64,000 bases of DNA from a bacterium (GTDB lineage: Bacteria; Bdellovibrionota_B; Oligoflexia; Silvanigrellales; Silvanigrellaceae): NCBI GenBank assembly GCA_009918675.1, contig RGDM01000015.1, positions 1 to 64,000 of the forward strand. Direction: 5' to 3'. Of the stretch, positions 36,214 to 46,031 are shown piece after piece (position 1 is the first letter of the stretch; each line of letters starts with the position of its first letter). Under the pieces are notes generated by a model. It saw only the letters and a program-made list of their open reading frames with translations. It had not been told where the DNA came from and ran no database searches. A program made the position numbers and the translations under genes.

Positions 36214-37103
36214 TCAGCTGTCTGTGCAGATCCTTCAATTTTGCGCTCACACTTGCAGTCGCAGTGTCAGCCTGGGCTGCAGGAACAGAAACGCCGTTAC
36301 CTCGCAATCAACCGTTGAGTCCTGGAACTCGGCTCCACCTCAACTCAAACAGCGAAGCGCTGCTCAATGATGTCATTGAAGTTGAATGGGATGGGCATGC
36401 CAAGGTTCCGCTCTGTGGAACAATTAAATTGGCTGGTCTTGAGATTTCTGCTGCGCTTGAATCTTTGAATGTCTGCACTGCAAAATTTTTCAAGAAGCCA
36501 CCAGATATATCCATTGCTGAAATTCTTCCTCGCCTGAGTGCAGTTAAGGTTGGTGAGCGCGGGCAAAAACCTCAATTTGTAAAAACCGTACAAGGAACAT
36601 CGGTCAACTCATTACTTGCATCAGCAGGACTCACTCTTTCAGCACAGCACACCCTGCGTGTTTTATCTCCACGCGGACTCGACTTGGTCGACAAAGCAGA
36701 TTCTTTGGAATGGAACCGATCATTCAATTGGCTCGGTGGTGAACACGTCATCTATGAAAAATCTGAACCCAATAAATCCTCTTTTTTTATCGACATCCTT
36801 GGCGAAGTGCGCAAGCCAGGCAAACTCGATTATCGCCCTTCCGCATCACTTCTTGATGTCATTCGCGAGGCACAGGGCCCAACTCCACAAGCAGCACACG
36901 ATACAGTGATCGTTTTTCGCGGGCTGAGCGGGAAGAAAATTGAAACCAATTGGGACGACACAAAGCTTCGCATTGAGCCCGGAGACACAATCTTGTTGCC
37001 AGCTCAGCGCGAATCCAATTTTGAACGCGGCTTGCGCTGGACGGGCTCTATTCTGGCAATCATCAACACATTTTTTCTGGTTCTCTTGGCAAGAAAAGGG
37101 TAA
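36210..37103 (+). CDS. Wza-like polysaccharide export protein (SLBB domains)
   Basis: Polysaccharide export protein of 297 residues with a signal peptide (ending AWAAG), a Poly_export-like domain (about residues 35-100, with GTIKLAGLEI), and an SLBB-like repeat (about 195-265, VRKPGKLDYRPSASLLDVI). A C-terminal hydrophobic helix (about 277-294) ends ARKG. I saw no lipobox. It is shorter than E. coli Wza (~380). The C-terminal helix would form the outer-membrane pore as in Wza. It starts in an ATGA overlap with the GT4 gene, and the Wzz-like gene is 3 bases downstream. Confidence 0.85.
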   Translation: MISCLCRSFNFALTLAVAVSAWAAGTETPLPRNQPLSPGTRLHLNSNSEALLNDVIEVEWDGHAKVPLCGTIKLAGLEISAALESLNVCTAKFFKKPPDISIAEILPRLSAVKVGERGQKPQFVKTVQGTSVNSLLASAGLTLSAQHTLRVLSPRGLDLVDKADSLEWNRSFNWLGGEHVIYEKSEPNKSSFFIDILGEVRKPGKLDYRPSASLLDVIREAQGPTPQAAHDTVIVFRGLSGKKIETNWDDTKLRIEPGDTILLPAQRESNFERGLRWTGSILAIINTFFLVLLARKG

Positions 37104-37106
37104 ATC

Positions 37107-38192
37107 ATGAATTTGTTGTTGATGTTGGTGCACCTCTTCTGGGAAACCATCCGCCATCAGAAAAAAATATTTCTAGTGACCTTCGTTGCTGTCTTTCTTC
37201 CGATGGGATTCGCTATTCATCGCTTGCCAAAACGCTTTCAAACCTCGGCAATCTTCAATTTCCATTCCGATTTTTCAAAAATTCCTGCCAGCAGCGAGTT
37301 TTTTCCTGAGATGTATGACCCAAATGAAATCCGAGCTGAAAAAGAAGCTATCCTCCTCGGGGTTCTGTCTGATGACTTCCTTTATCAACTCGTACAAAAA
37401 TATTTTGGCGAAACAGACGCAGAGCATGAATGGGTTGTCCAAGGGCTCAGAAAAGATATTCGTTTCGTCCCACTCAGTCGCACGAGCTATCAGCTTATTG
37501 TCGTTCAAAGATCGGCAGACATGGTTGAAAAAATTGCCTGGGAAGTGATCGAAAAACTTGAAGATATTTTGAAGTCTGAAAGGCTTGCACGCATGCAGGC
37601 CGTGTTCGACTCCATCACTCAGCAACTCCATGAGCTGACCATAGATGGTCAGGACAAGGATATGCTTCTGCACATGGAAGCCAACCGGTTGAAGGTTGAA
37701 GAGGAAATTAACAAGCTCGAGCGTCTTTATACGGCCGAACATCCGCGCCTCATTCGTTTGCGTGCTCAACTCAAGAACCTACACAAAAGTAAACAAAACT
37801 ATTCTTCCGATGGTCTGGCGCGTGGGCAGTTGGAAAACTGGGCTTCACTGCGAGGAATCTTGTTAACCCGTCAAGCACTCTTACAGGTTGCAATTCGAAT
37901 GGAAGAAAAAGGCTCACTCTCTCACATCAAACTTGTCAAAGAACCCGATCTTCCCCAATGGCCAGTTGAGCCTAAAAAGCATCTTCTCCTGACCTCCGCT
38001 GCAGTCACTTCAACAGTTCTTGCAACAGCGGTGGCTGCCTGTTGTTCTTTTGCACGCGACGCGCGGGTTCTTTTTCCCGAAGCCTTTCAGGCTTGGAATC
38101 GCTTTCGTGCAAGTCTGCTCAACAAGCGCAAAATCAACAGCACTGCAGGGCAAGTAGCAAATCGCGAAAACACCACAGACAAGGACGCTTAA
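37107..38192 (+). CDS. Wzz/GumC-type chain-length determinant without kinase
   Basis: A polysaccharide co-polymerase with two membrane helices, near residues 19-37 and about 300-320, and a long periplasmic coiled-coil middle. The EPKKHLLL segment precedes the second helix, as usual. There is no C-terminal tyrosine kinase (Walker motifs absent), and no separate BY-kinase lies in the locus. It controls polymer length with Wzy and the exporter. It starts 3 bases after the exporter gene, and the polymerase gene starts 3 bases after its stop. Confidence 0.87.
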   Translation: MNLLLMLVHLFWETIRHQKKIFLVTFVAVFLPMGFAIHRLPKRFQTSAIFNFHSDFSKIPASSEFFPEMYDPNEIRAEKEAILLGVLSDDFLYQLVQKYFGETDAEHEWVVQGLRKDIRFVPLSRTSYQLIVVQRSADMVEKIAWEVIEKLEDILKSERLARMQAVFDSITQQLHELTIDGQDKDMLLHMEANRLKVEEEINKLERLYTAEHPRLIRLRAQLKNLHKSKQNYSSDGLARGQLENWASLRGILLTRQALLQVAIRMEEKGSLSHIKLVKEPDLPQWPVEPKKHLLLTSAAVTSTVLATAVAACCSFARDARVLFPEAFQAWNRFRASLLNKRKINSTAGQVANRENTTDKDA

Positions 38193-38195
38193 GCC

Positions 38196-39692
38196 GTGTG
38201 GGAAGAGGAGAAATTTGCCCTGCGCCTTAAACCCGACGAAAGCCATTATTTAGTTTGGTTGGGTCTTGGACTTTTGTTTTTTTCGCTGCAAAGAGAAAAC
38301 ACAACGGGCACAAGAACTGTTTTGGGCAGTTTGCTTCTGCTGGTGACAGTTGCGCTGCTGTCTTTTTCGGTGGGTCTTTACGCAGGAGTCAGCGCTTTTA
38401 TCTTCTGTGCTGGTGTTACGTTGTGCTGTCTCAATGCAGTGTTGTCGGTCTGCGATGCCGTTGGGCTGATTCTCATTTTGTATGTTTGCAGGCCCTGGGA
38501 AGTGGTTTCTGCCAATGAATGGTGGATGCAAATTCCCCGACAATGTATCTGGATTTGGGCATTTGCACTTTTGTCTGCTGTTGTAAAAAAAGAAATCAAC
38601 TGGCAACGACATTTTAAGCCAACAAAAGGTCTTCTTTTAGCATTGGGCATGGGGATTTGGTGTCTTCTGACAACCTTTGTCTCGGGGGATCCGGCAGGTA
38701 GTCAAAGCTATTTTATCGACACACTGTTTCGCGCCATGACATTGGTGGTTATTCTTCATCTCACGGTGAAGTCAACCGCCGAAGCGGCTCGCCTTCAGCT
38801 TGCCTTTGCAACCGGAGTCGCAACTCTTTCGGTGTTTAGTTTGTGGCGTTTCATGGGTTTCGATCAACCCGCCCCGTTGGATCTCATTCCGCGGATCATC
38901 GACAGCTCAGAACAGCGTCTCGAGGCCGTTGGCTCACTTGGAAACTCAAATGACATCGCAGCGGTCATCCTTATTCCTCTGGGGTTTTTATGGCCAGCTC
39001 TGCTCAGCAAAAATTCGAGCCTGATAAAGAGACTTTTTGCGCTGACAGCCATTGCAGTTTTACTGAAAGCGCTGCTCGCCTCACAAAGCCGCGGAGCTTT
39101 GATTGCAACAGCTGCGCAATGCGGACTCTTTGCAGTCGCAAAATCAAAACGCCCTGGCCTCCTGAGTCTCGTTCTTTGTGTCTTGGTTGGATTGGTTGGG
39201 TCGGTCGCTAATCAAGTGATGGGCAGACATGCCGACGACTTGGATGCATCCACCGAAAGCCGAATGAACTATTACGTGACTGGTTTGTTTATGGCCCTCT
39301 ATAGCCCGATTTGGGGTCAAGGTTTCGGCCGTTACCCTTATGAGTTTGAACACTATTCCCGGGCAACTCTGCATGAATGGGGGTTGCGTACCGCTCACTC
39401 GAGTTGGGTTCTAGTACTCGCAGAAACAGGGTTGGTTGGGCTCATTTTGTTTGCCTGGATTCACGTCAGAGCAGCTCAACGCTGCTGGCAACTGCGCCAC
39501 ACTCGACCGCAGCTTCTTCTCGCTTTTAGCGGCTATTCGATCACAATTCTATTCCTCTCACATTCCTGGCTGATGTTCCCGTGGATTCTTTTTTCACTCA
39601 TCGAAATCGAAGCAAAATTCGCCGGTCATGAGCAACAACTTCAAAGCATAGAAAGCAAAACAATTGCACTCACACAGGAGCCCACACAATGA
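38196..39692 (+). CDS. Wzy-type polymerase / O-antigen ligase family
   Basis: An inner-membrane protein of 498 residues with about 12 helices. The Wzy_C signature is present: SQSRGALIATAAQ in the middle, then the long periplasmic loop with RTAHSSWVLVLAETGLVGL. It would polymerise repeat units on the periplasmic side. The start is a GTG at 38196, 3 bases after the Wzz-like gene, with no strong Shine-Dalgarno site. The stop overlaps the next GT gene (ATGA, 39689-39692). Confidence 0.9.
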   Translation: MWEEEKFALRLKPDESHYLVWLGLGLLFFSLQRENTTGTRTVLGSLLLLVTVALLSFSVGLYAGVSAFIFCAGVTLCCLNAVLSVCDAVGLILILYVCRPWEVVSANEWWMQIPRQCIWIWAFALLSAVVKKEINWQRHFKPTKGLLLALGMGIWCLLTTFVSGDPAGSQSYFIDTLFRAMTLVVILHLTVKSTAEAARLQLAFATGVATLSVFSLWRFMGFDQPAPLDLIPRIIDSSEQRLEAVGSLGNSNDIAAVILIPLGFLWPALLSKNSSLIKRLFALTAIAVLLKALLASQSRGALIATAAQCGLFAVAKSKRPGLLSLVLCVLVGLVGSVANQVMGRHADDLDASTESRMNYYVTGLFMALYSPIWGQGFGRYPYEFEHYSRATLHEWGLRTAHSSWVLVLAETGLVGLILFAWIHVRAAQRCWQLRHTRPQLLLAFSGYSITILFLSHSWLMFPWILFSLIEIEAKFAGHEQQLQSIESKTIALTQEPTQ

Positions 39693-40966
39693 CTGTCGCC
39701 AGAGAGCCCCTCTTGTGGATTGTGCCACGCAACCCATGGCCCGTGCGATGTGGTGCAAGTTACGCAAACTCAGCCCTGATTCGTTCATTGAGCCAACGTG
39801 GTTGGAAAATTCACCTTATCGCAATCGGAAGCAAATCAACCGCACAGCAATTGCTGCAAACGTGCGAGGCACTTGGGCTTGAAAGCATCGATGAAATTCC
39901 ATTGCCCAGTTGGATATCGAATCGATTTGTCAAATGGATAGTGATGGGAGTTCTCCATCTTCGCAGAAGAAACATTCCAATGACAGCACTTCCCTTCACG
40001 ATAAAAGCGATGCAGCAGCCCTTGCTGAAAAAAATTTCTGACACAAATATTCGCATGATTGTTTGGGATGGACTTCATCCCATGGCAAGTCTGAGCGAAC
40101 TCACCGCTCAACACAGCATCGAACTTGAAGGAGCCAAGCAAAGACATCTACATATCTATCGAGCGCATAACATTGAATCGATGATCTGGTGGCGAATGGC
40201 CAAATCAGGAAAAACGGTGGGCTCCCTCCTTCTGCGCGATCAAGCACATATCATGAGGTCATTTGAACTCGAATGCCTCACCAAAGCAGCGGGGGTAGCT
40301 TGTTTGATTGACGAAGACGCAGCTTGGGTCCAACGCCATCGCAGAAGCGAAACACACTTAAGCGTTGTCCCTGTGGCAGTTGAAACTCATGCGCCTGTGC
40401 CCAAAGGGAACAGCAGCGATGAAGAACACCTGTCCCTTCTCTGGGTTGGCGGATTAAACTGGTGGCCAAACAAACAAGGTTTAGTTTGGTTTCTCAACGT
40501 TCTGTGGCCACAAATTAAGCAGCGACGCAGTAAGATATCGCTGACACTGGTTGGCTTAAAAACTGAGAAACTTGCCCGCAGCGCAGATCCACAGCTGCGA
40601 GCACTCGGATTTATCGAAAACGTCGCTGAACATTATCAAACCGCCGATGCGTTGATCGTGCCCATTCTTGCTGGCGGAGGGGTGCGCATTAAGGCTCTTG
40701 AAGCACTCGCTTATGGTCTTCCTTGCATCGGCACACCACTTGGATTGTGCGGAATTCCACAGGCAGGATCTTTTGTGTGTCAGTCGCGCAGTGAATGGCT
40801 GGAAACAATAGCATCATTGACAAAAAAAGACTGCATTCTGGCGGGAATGCAAGGGCAAATACAACTTAAAAACCTGCATTCCGCTGAAGCGAGTTCGCAG
40901 CGCATGGAAGAACTGATTGGGCAAGTGCAGGAAGATCAGGTTGGATTTTTGAATATCGCTATTTAA
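39689..40966 (+). CDS. Glycosyltransferase family 4-like (GT-B), last gene of the plus arm
   Basis: A 425-residue GT-B glycosyltransferase. The N-terminus has PVRCGASYANSALIRSLSQRG, typical of this group. The acceptor domain leads into YRAHNIES, and the C-terminal domain shows WVGGLNWWPN, ALIVPILAGGGVRIKALEALAYG (the donor-binding motif) and a final G-loop. It is expected to transfer a sugar to the lipid-linked unit in the cytoplasm. The ATGA overlap with wzy shows co-translation. Its TAA is separated by one base from the stop of the convergent ATP-grasp gene, and no terminator was seen between them. Confidence 0.9.
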   Translation: MTVAREPLLWIVPRNPWPVRCGASYANSALIRSLSQRGWKIHLIAIGSKSTAQQLLQTCEALGLESIDEIPLPSWISNRFVKWIVMGVLHLRRRNIPMTALPFTIKAMQQPLLKKISDTNIRMIVWDGLHPMASLSELTAQHSIELEGAKQRHLHIYRAHNIESMIWWRMAKSGKTVGSLLLRDQAHIMRSFELECLTKAAGVACLIDEDAAWVQRHRRSETHLSVVPVAVETHAPVPKGNSSDEEHLSLLWVGGLNWWPNKQGLVWFLNVLWPQIKQRRSKISLTLVGLKTEKLARSADPQLRALGFIENVAEHYQTADALIVPILAGGGVRIKALEALAYGLPCIGTPLGLCGIPQAGSFVCQSRSEWLETIASLTKKDCILAGMQGQIQLKNLHSAEASSQRMEELIGQVQEDQVGFLNIAI

Positions 40967-40967
40967 G

Positions 40968-42812
40968 CTAAAACTCATAATCTACGAGACGGTGAATCTC
41001 TTGGATTTGAGTCGAAAGCTTTTGCACCAAACTGTGTAGCCAGGCGAATGTATGCTCTGCATCCCAAGGCGACTGTAAATATGGATCAGGAATTTCAATC
41101 TTCAAGTTATATTCATTCGCATCAATTGCAGTCAGTAAAATGCTCTTTCGCACTGCAGGAAAGCCAAATTTAAAAAAAATCTGCCACCAATGTGAACGCT
41201 CCATAAGTACAATAAGATCAGCATTCTCAATATCCGAATCACACACAGCGTGCGCGACATGACTTCGCGGGTTAAGTCCAAACCTCCGAAACACGCCGAT
41301 AAATCTTTCAGGGATGTTGCTCTCTTGAACCTTCAAACCGGCGGAACACACTTGTATTGAACTTTGCGCCATGTCTGCTTTCAGCAATTGCTCGACAAAA
41401 GGACTCCGGCAACGATTGCCTGTGCAAACAACCAAAATTCTTTTCCCAGTTGTTCTTGCAAGTGCACGCCGAGAACTCGATAACATAAGGGCATCGATGC
41501 GGAACAAAAGGCTCAAATTTCGAGAAAACAATGCAATTGCGCGTCTAAAAAACCCGGAGGCAGATAAAACCACAACATTTGCCCATTGAACAAAACATGG
41601 GCGCGGATCATCGACCACAAAAAAATCAAAATGGGTCTTCGGACTCAAAAGAACCTTGAGACTTCTTTTGATGAAAGAAAGCGCGCGGTGCTTTTCTATT
41701 CGCCCCGAAAGGTACGACTTCACAACACTCGACAGATGACGCACTTCTCCAGGGTAAAATGAAGTGCACACAAGTTGTTTCTTTCCAGGCTGACTGATTT
41801 GCTTCGCGGCGCAGTGCGCCTGGATTCGGCGGCTTTTGCTGGGAACTCCCATCTGCAGCTTGACCCATTGCGACACAAAGGGGATCCGCGCGTGCAGAGC
41901 CAAAGCCATCGACCCCCAGGGCCGTGCATTCACTTCAACGAGACAGGCTTGCTCTGATTTCGGCTGCGCCCCGATTTCCGCAAGTTCCTGAAAGCGGCGA
42001 AATTCAACCATCGCAATGCCGTCAAATTGAACGCTTCTGAGCAATCGCTCGCCCCACTCTTTGAGTTGCTCATCAAAGGTCAGCTTACGGCGCGCCGACA
42101 CGCCTCCCCACCAGGGAATCTCAGCGAGCCGCACATGACTGTGCCAAAGTTTAACTTCACCATTGTTTATCAAGAAGAAAGCGCCTTCACCTCGCCCAGG
42201 TCTGCATTTCTGCAACAAGTAACGCTCACCCGAACACTCCAATTCGGCATGCAGCGCCGAAAGCTCAGATGGATTGTTTAGGATCCAGCTTTTGCCCTTT
42301 TGATAGATGCCAGACGTGCACCAGCGATTGCTTGTCCGCGCAATCAAGGCATCATCGGAGAAACAATGGAAGGGCAACGGATCATGAGGTTCAACAACTT
42401 GCCCATCGACAACCGGAACGCCGCAAACGCGTGCCTGCTCATAAGCTTTGATTTTATCGAGCCCCAGCGCCAATCCCTTTTCGTTTGCACAAATCAGCTG
42501 GCCCATTCGTTCCTTCTCTTGCTTTGCTCGCAGCAACGTCACAAGCGACGCCTCCCCAACCGGAAGCACAGCGTCGATATTCCAATGTCTTACGCAGCCG
42601 AGAACCTCGGCAAGAAAGCGTGACGGGTGCAACCACGGATCAACAACGCGCTCATAACTATGAACATATCCGCTTCCACACGCTGCGGGCCAGGCATCGC
42701 AACCTACCGCGAAAACCGTGAAACCCGCGCGTCCAAGTTCGCGCACAACCGCTAATCCCGCGAGTTGCTCGCAGTCGGTCACCAGAATTCGGATTTTTGA
42801 TAAGATTGTCAT
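40968..42812 (-). CDS. Fusion of ATP-grasp ligase and low-molecular-weight tyrosine phosphatase
   Basis: One 614-residue protein. The first part (about residues 1-330) is an ATP-grasp enzyme: RILVTDCEQLAGLAVVRELG pre-ATP-grasp fold, an ATP-binding core and a metal-binding segment with EVNARPWGS. Residues about 456-614 form an LMW phosphatase with C463-TGNRC-R469-S470 (the CX5RS loop) and the catalytic Asp576 in IPDPY. ATP-grasp enzymes usually form amide or peptide bonds; LMW phosphatases in EPS loci act on BY-kinases, but none is present here. It is downstream of the deacetylase gene by one base. The pairing of functions is not explained. Confidence 0.92.
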   Translation of the reverse strand: MTILSKIRILVTDCEQLAGLAVVRELGRAGFTVFAVGCDAWPAACGSGYVHSYERVVDPWLHPSRFLAEVLGCVRHWNIDAVLPVGEASLVTLLRAKQEKERMGQLICANEKGLALGLDKIKAYEQARVCGVPVVDGQVVEPHDPLPFHCFSDDALIARTSNRWCTSGIYQKGKSWILNNPSELSALHAELECSGERYLLQKCRPGRGEGAFFLINNGEVKLWHSHVRLAEIPWWGGVSARRKLTFDEQLKEWGERLLRSVQFDGIAMVEFRRFQELAEIGAQPKSEQACLVEVNARPWGSMALALHARIPFVSQWVKLQMGVPSKSRRIQAHCAAKQISQPGKKQLVCTSFYPGEVRHLSSVVKSYLSGRIEKHRALSFIKRSLKVLLSPKTHFDFFVVDDPRPCFVQWANVVVLSASGFFRRAIALFSRNLSLLFRIDALMLSSSRRALARTTGKRILVVCTGNRCRSPFVEQLLKADMAQSSIQVCSAGLKVQESNIPERFIGVFRRFGLNPRSHVAHAVCDSDIENADLIVLMERSHWWQIFFKFGFPAVRKSILLTAIDANEYNLKIEIPDPYLQSPWDAEHTFAWLHSLVQKLSTQIQEIHRLVDYEF

Positions 42813-42813
42813 A

Positions 42814-43746
42814 TCAAAATCCTTTGATCCGCCATCGCCATCCGCTTAAAAATTTGCGCACATCTGTGCGAGGACCAACGCAAAATCTCCGCAGTGCGAA
42901 ACGATGCCTCAGAGACAAATTCCAACCCGGAATCGTACTCAGCGCTGCGACAACCCCACGGTTCTTCAGAGATGAGATACAAAATGAAGTGAAATCACCC
43001 GAGCGTCCGTTTGGATAAGCATAAAACAGGTTTTCGCCTCGCTGCAGTTCTTTGGTCCAGGCTAAGCTCTCATCAATCTCTTTGCTAACCTCAGCCATCG
43101 ACAACTGGCTGTGAATTGCATGACTCGCTGAATGCGCACCAAATTCAAAGACCTTGGTTGATGCTGCGAGCTCACACTCGCTTCGGGAGGCCAGGCGGAG
43201 TTCGGGAGAATTGCAAGATCGAGACACTGCTAGCTCGCTGCAAAGATCATCAATAAGAAGATGAATAGCAAGCGGATGAAGAAGCTTTAAATAAGATTGA
43301 ATCATTCGATTCGCAACAGAACGATCTGTATCCGATTGCAGTGAAAACTCACGCCCAAAAAATGTAAACTCAGATTTCGCAGATCTTTTGACCGCGGAGA
43401 GGACTTCAACAAACCAAGGCTTTCTTCCTTGCTCAAGGAGTTGACTCGGAAGAAAGCAGGTTGCGCGGATAGAACGCTTTTGGAGCAACGGACCGGCAAC
43501 GTCAAAAACTGAGGCAAACCCATCATCAAAGGTGAGGCTCAACAACGGTCCTGTCGAGCACCCCAAAGCGAGATTCTGAATTCCGCTTTTGAGATCAACA
43601 AATCTAAATCCTGCAGAGGCAACATCATCTAAATCACGCTCGAATTTTTCCCGACTGACAAAACAAAAATCGTCGAGAGTCTCACGCTGCGACGAAGTAA
43701 ATCCGTGATAACACAATATCACCCAAGGGTCGCGAAAAGATATCAT
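42814..43746 (-). CDS. Polysaccharide deacetylase (NodB-like, CE4 type)
   Basis: A 310-residue enzyme that likely removes N-acetyl or O-acetyl groups from the polymer or its precursors. The metal-binding motif LTFDDG (about 70-75) and the H-x3-H-type GAHSASH (about 207-213) are visible, followed by a YAYPNG motif. There is no signal peptide, so it acts in the cytoplasm or is exported another way. It overlaps the GT2-Wzx gene by ATGA (43743-43746) and is one base before the ATP-grasp gene, so it is translated within the minus arm. Confidence 0.9.
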   Translation of the reverse strand: MISFRDPWVILCYHGFTSSQRETLDDFCFVSREKFERDLDDVASAGFRFVDLKSGIQNLALGCSTGPLLSLTFDDGFASVFDVAGPLLQKRSIRATCFLPSQLLEQGRKPWFVEVLSAVKRSAKSEFTFFGREFSLQSDTDRSVANRMIQSYLKLLHPLAIHLLIDDLCSELAVSRSCNSPELRLASRSECELAASTKVFEFGAHSASHAIHSQLSMAEVSKEIDESLAWTKELQRGENLFYAYPNGRSGDFTSFCISSLKNRGVVAALSTIPGWNLSLRHRFALRRFCVGPRTDVRKFLSGWRWRIKGF

Positions 43747-46031
43747 TCAACCACTCCTTCTTTCGAAGAGCGACGTGAAGTAAAAAAATTTAAATTTGGT
43801 AAAACGAAAAGAGATGAAACAAGACAAACACAGACGAGCGAAAACGTCACAAAAAGATTTATAGCATTAGCAAATAACAAATATTTCAAACCCGAGAGGG
43901 CCGCCAAGGTTGTCAGGATTTGCATGCCAACAACTCTTTCTGGAACAACATCCGTCCATTTGATGTGACAACGCTTGAGTTCAATAAGAAAAAAGACCAG
44001 CCGCGACACAACCAGCGAAAACACACCAGCAAAGACAACCCCCAGAGGTCCTGCAGCTGCAAACGAAAGAAACATAAGTAAACCAACTGCAGGCAAACTC
44101 TGCAGGGAAAATTTAAAGATCCGCATTGAAAGCCCTTGTGCACGGGCAAGCGCATCAAAGGGGATGCAACAGGCAAGATTGCCCCAAACAAAAACGCGCA
44201 GAACGGATGCGGCATCGGGGTACTTGTTCACAAAAATCAAGTCGACAATCTCGGTTGCAAACAAACACATTGCAAATGAGTAAGTGAGCGAGAAACAGAG
44301 AATGCGAGCTATTGCGTCGCGCAAAACTTCTTTGACGGAGTGTAATTCTGAGTTGGCGATTGAACGTGCGATCCGCGGAATGCCCCTCTGCATGAGAGTT
44401 TGTTCAAGAATCCCAGCGAATGGCAAAGCGAGGCACCCAGCGGTGATGCCGGCGAACACATTCGACGATAAAAACTGACTGAGAAAAATACGGTCTCCCG
44501 TGCCAATCAACATGGAAATTGCTGCAGCGAGCCCAATGGGCCAGGCCTGCTTTGCGACAGCCTGTAAAGACCACCTATCGACTGCGGTCTTCGGCAAAAC
44601 TTTAACCTGCCAGCTACACAACCACAGCACAAAGACACGCACGCAAATAAAGATAGAGGTGACTGCAACAATCCAATGAACAGACGGCCTAAAAAATGCG
44701 ATCCAAAGAACGCAGATTGATTTGCCAGCCTCAACCGCTAAAACCAAAAGCGAAGCAAGAGTCCCGCGATTTTCGGCGCACAGCAGTTGTTCAAGAAAAA
44801 CTGCAGGCAGCAACAAAACCACACAACTTGCAAGGCCAAGATTCAAACCGGCCGAATCGTGTCCCGCTTGAATCGGTGCGAATATAAAGATGACAGTGGC
44901 ATAGAGGAGTGCGCAGATGAGCTGCAGAATCCAAGCGGATCTGCGAAGGCTAAGGCCCTGCCGCCCAAGCGCCCCCCAATAGGGGATTAAACTCCAAAAC
45001 CCAGATGTTAAACTTAATGCAGCCGAAGTTGAAAGAAACAATGTGAACGTCCGGTATGCCGCGTAATCGCTGCGCGAAAAAACACGCGCAACAATCAGTG
45101 GCAGCAGTAAATTCATCACTGCCTGACTTGCCTGCAAGGAAGTTTGCGCCAACGGAATGCTTTCGAGGTGGCGAATGCAACGCAGTGTGGATGATTTCAG
45201 CAAATCGCATGTGAAACGCACTGTGCTGATAAGCCAAATCCACCATAATGGGATAGACCATCCAGGAATCCGTAAACCAAGCGTGAGCAGAACTTTGAGC
45301 CCACCCCACTTTAACAGCAATGCAGCAGAATCTGATGCCAAAGAGTTTTCCTGACCCTGCCGCCAACAATAAGTCTGTTTGAGAGAAAGCGTTGCTTGCT
45401 CACGCGTCACCAAGCGAAACAGAAGGTCCATATCTTCGCATCGCCAAAGCCGTTCGTTGAATCCGCCCACACTTAAAAAAAGCTCACGCCGAATCAGCAA
45501 ACCAGAGGGCTGCAACCAATTTCCCTGAAGAGCCTGTGCTCGAGCACCGCCTCGCCAAATCTGTTGTTGATGGTCGTATGGAAAGAGTGTTGCAAAACGC
45601 TCTGGAGAATTTCGAAAAACGGGAAATGCAGCTGCGATCCCCTGCACTCCTGGCTGGCGGTGCAGGTCTTTGTCGGTGATAATGCAATTCGAAATCAGCC
45701 AAGAACTTTCACTCTCCTTGGCAAAAACTGAACGCGCTGTTGAAATGTGATCTTCCAACCAAACATCATCTGAATCGAGAAATGCTATCCACGTCGATCG
45801 AACATGCTGAGCTCCAAGGTTTCGCGCAGCTGACGGGCCCTGACGATGACAGTTGAGGTATTTGACATCTTTTTGCTGCAAACACCATGACTGCGTTTGA
45901 TCCGTTGAGCCATCGTCCACAACAACAATCTCTTGCACCGGCGAACGCTGAGTTCGCACTGATGCTACCGCATCTTGCAGAAGACGCAGGCGATTGAAGG
46001 TTGGAATCACAACAGCCACCGAATCATTCAC
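43743..46031 (-). CDS. Fusion of GT2 glycosyltransferase and Wzx-type flippase
   Basis: The GTG at 46031 overlaps the TGA of the upstream gene (GTGA at 46028-46031) and gives 762 residues; an in-frame ATG at 46082 would add 17. The first ~270 residues are a GT2: VVIPTFNRLRLLQ, VVVDDGS, the DSDD (DXD) motif and a Cys/Trp-rich end (RCEDMDLLFRL). The rest (about 310-762) has about 12 membrane helices, like the Wzx/MATE polysaccharide flippases. The protein would add a sugar in the cytoplasm and flip the lipid-linked unit. No separate flippase gene is seen in the locus, so this is probably the only one. Confidence 0.88.
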   Translation of the reverse strand: MNDSVAVVIPTFNRLRLLQDAVASVRTQRSPVQEIVVVDDGSTDQTQSWCLQQKDVKYLNCHRQGPSAARNLGAQHVRSTWIAFLDSDDVWLEDHISTARSVFAKESESSWLISNCIITDKDLHRQPGVQGIAAAFPVFRNSPERFATLFPYDHQQQIWRGGARAQALQGNWLQPSGLLIRRELFLSVGGFNERLWRCEDMDLLFRLVTREQATLSLKQTYCWRQGQENSLASDSAALLLKWGGLKVLLTLGLRIPGWSIPLWWIWLISTVRFTCDLLKSSTLRCIRHLESIPLAQTSLQASQAVMNLLLPLIVARVFSRSDYAAYRTFTLFLSTSAALSLTSGFWSLIPYWGALGRQGLSLRRSAWILQLICALLYATVIFIFAPIQAGHDSAGLNLGLASCVVLLLPAVFLEQLLCAENRGTLASLLVLAVEAGKSICVLWIAFFRPSVHWIVAVTSIFICVRVFVLWLCSWQVKVLPKTAVDRWSLQAVAKQAWPIGLAAAISMLIGTGDRIFLSQFLSSNVFAGITAGCLALPFAGILEQTLMQRGIPRIARSIANSELHSVKEVLRDAIARILCFSLTYSFAMCLFATEIVDLIFVNKYPDAASVLRVFVWGNLACCIPFDALARAQGLSMRIFKFSLQSLPAVGLLMFLSFAAAGPLGVVFAGVFSLVVSRLVFFLIELKRCHIKWTDVVPERVVGMQILTTLAALSGLKYLLFANAINLFVTFSLVCVCLVSSLFVLPNLNFFTSRRSSKEGVVE

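Noticed and set aside
40960..40975. Terminator between the convergent EPS operons
   Set aside because: The two stops lie one base apart, and I saw no hairpin or T-run around them.
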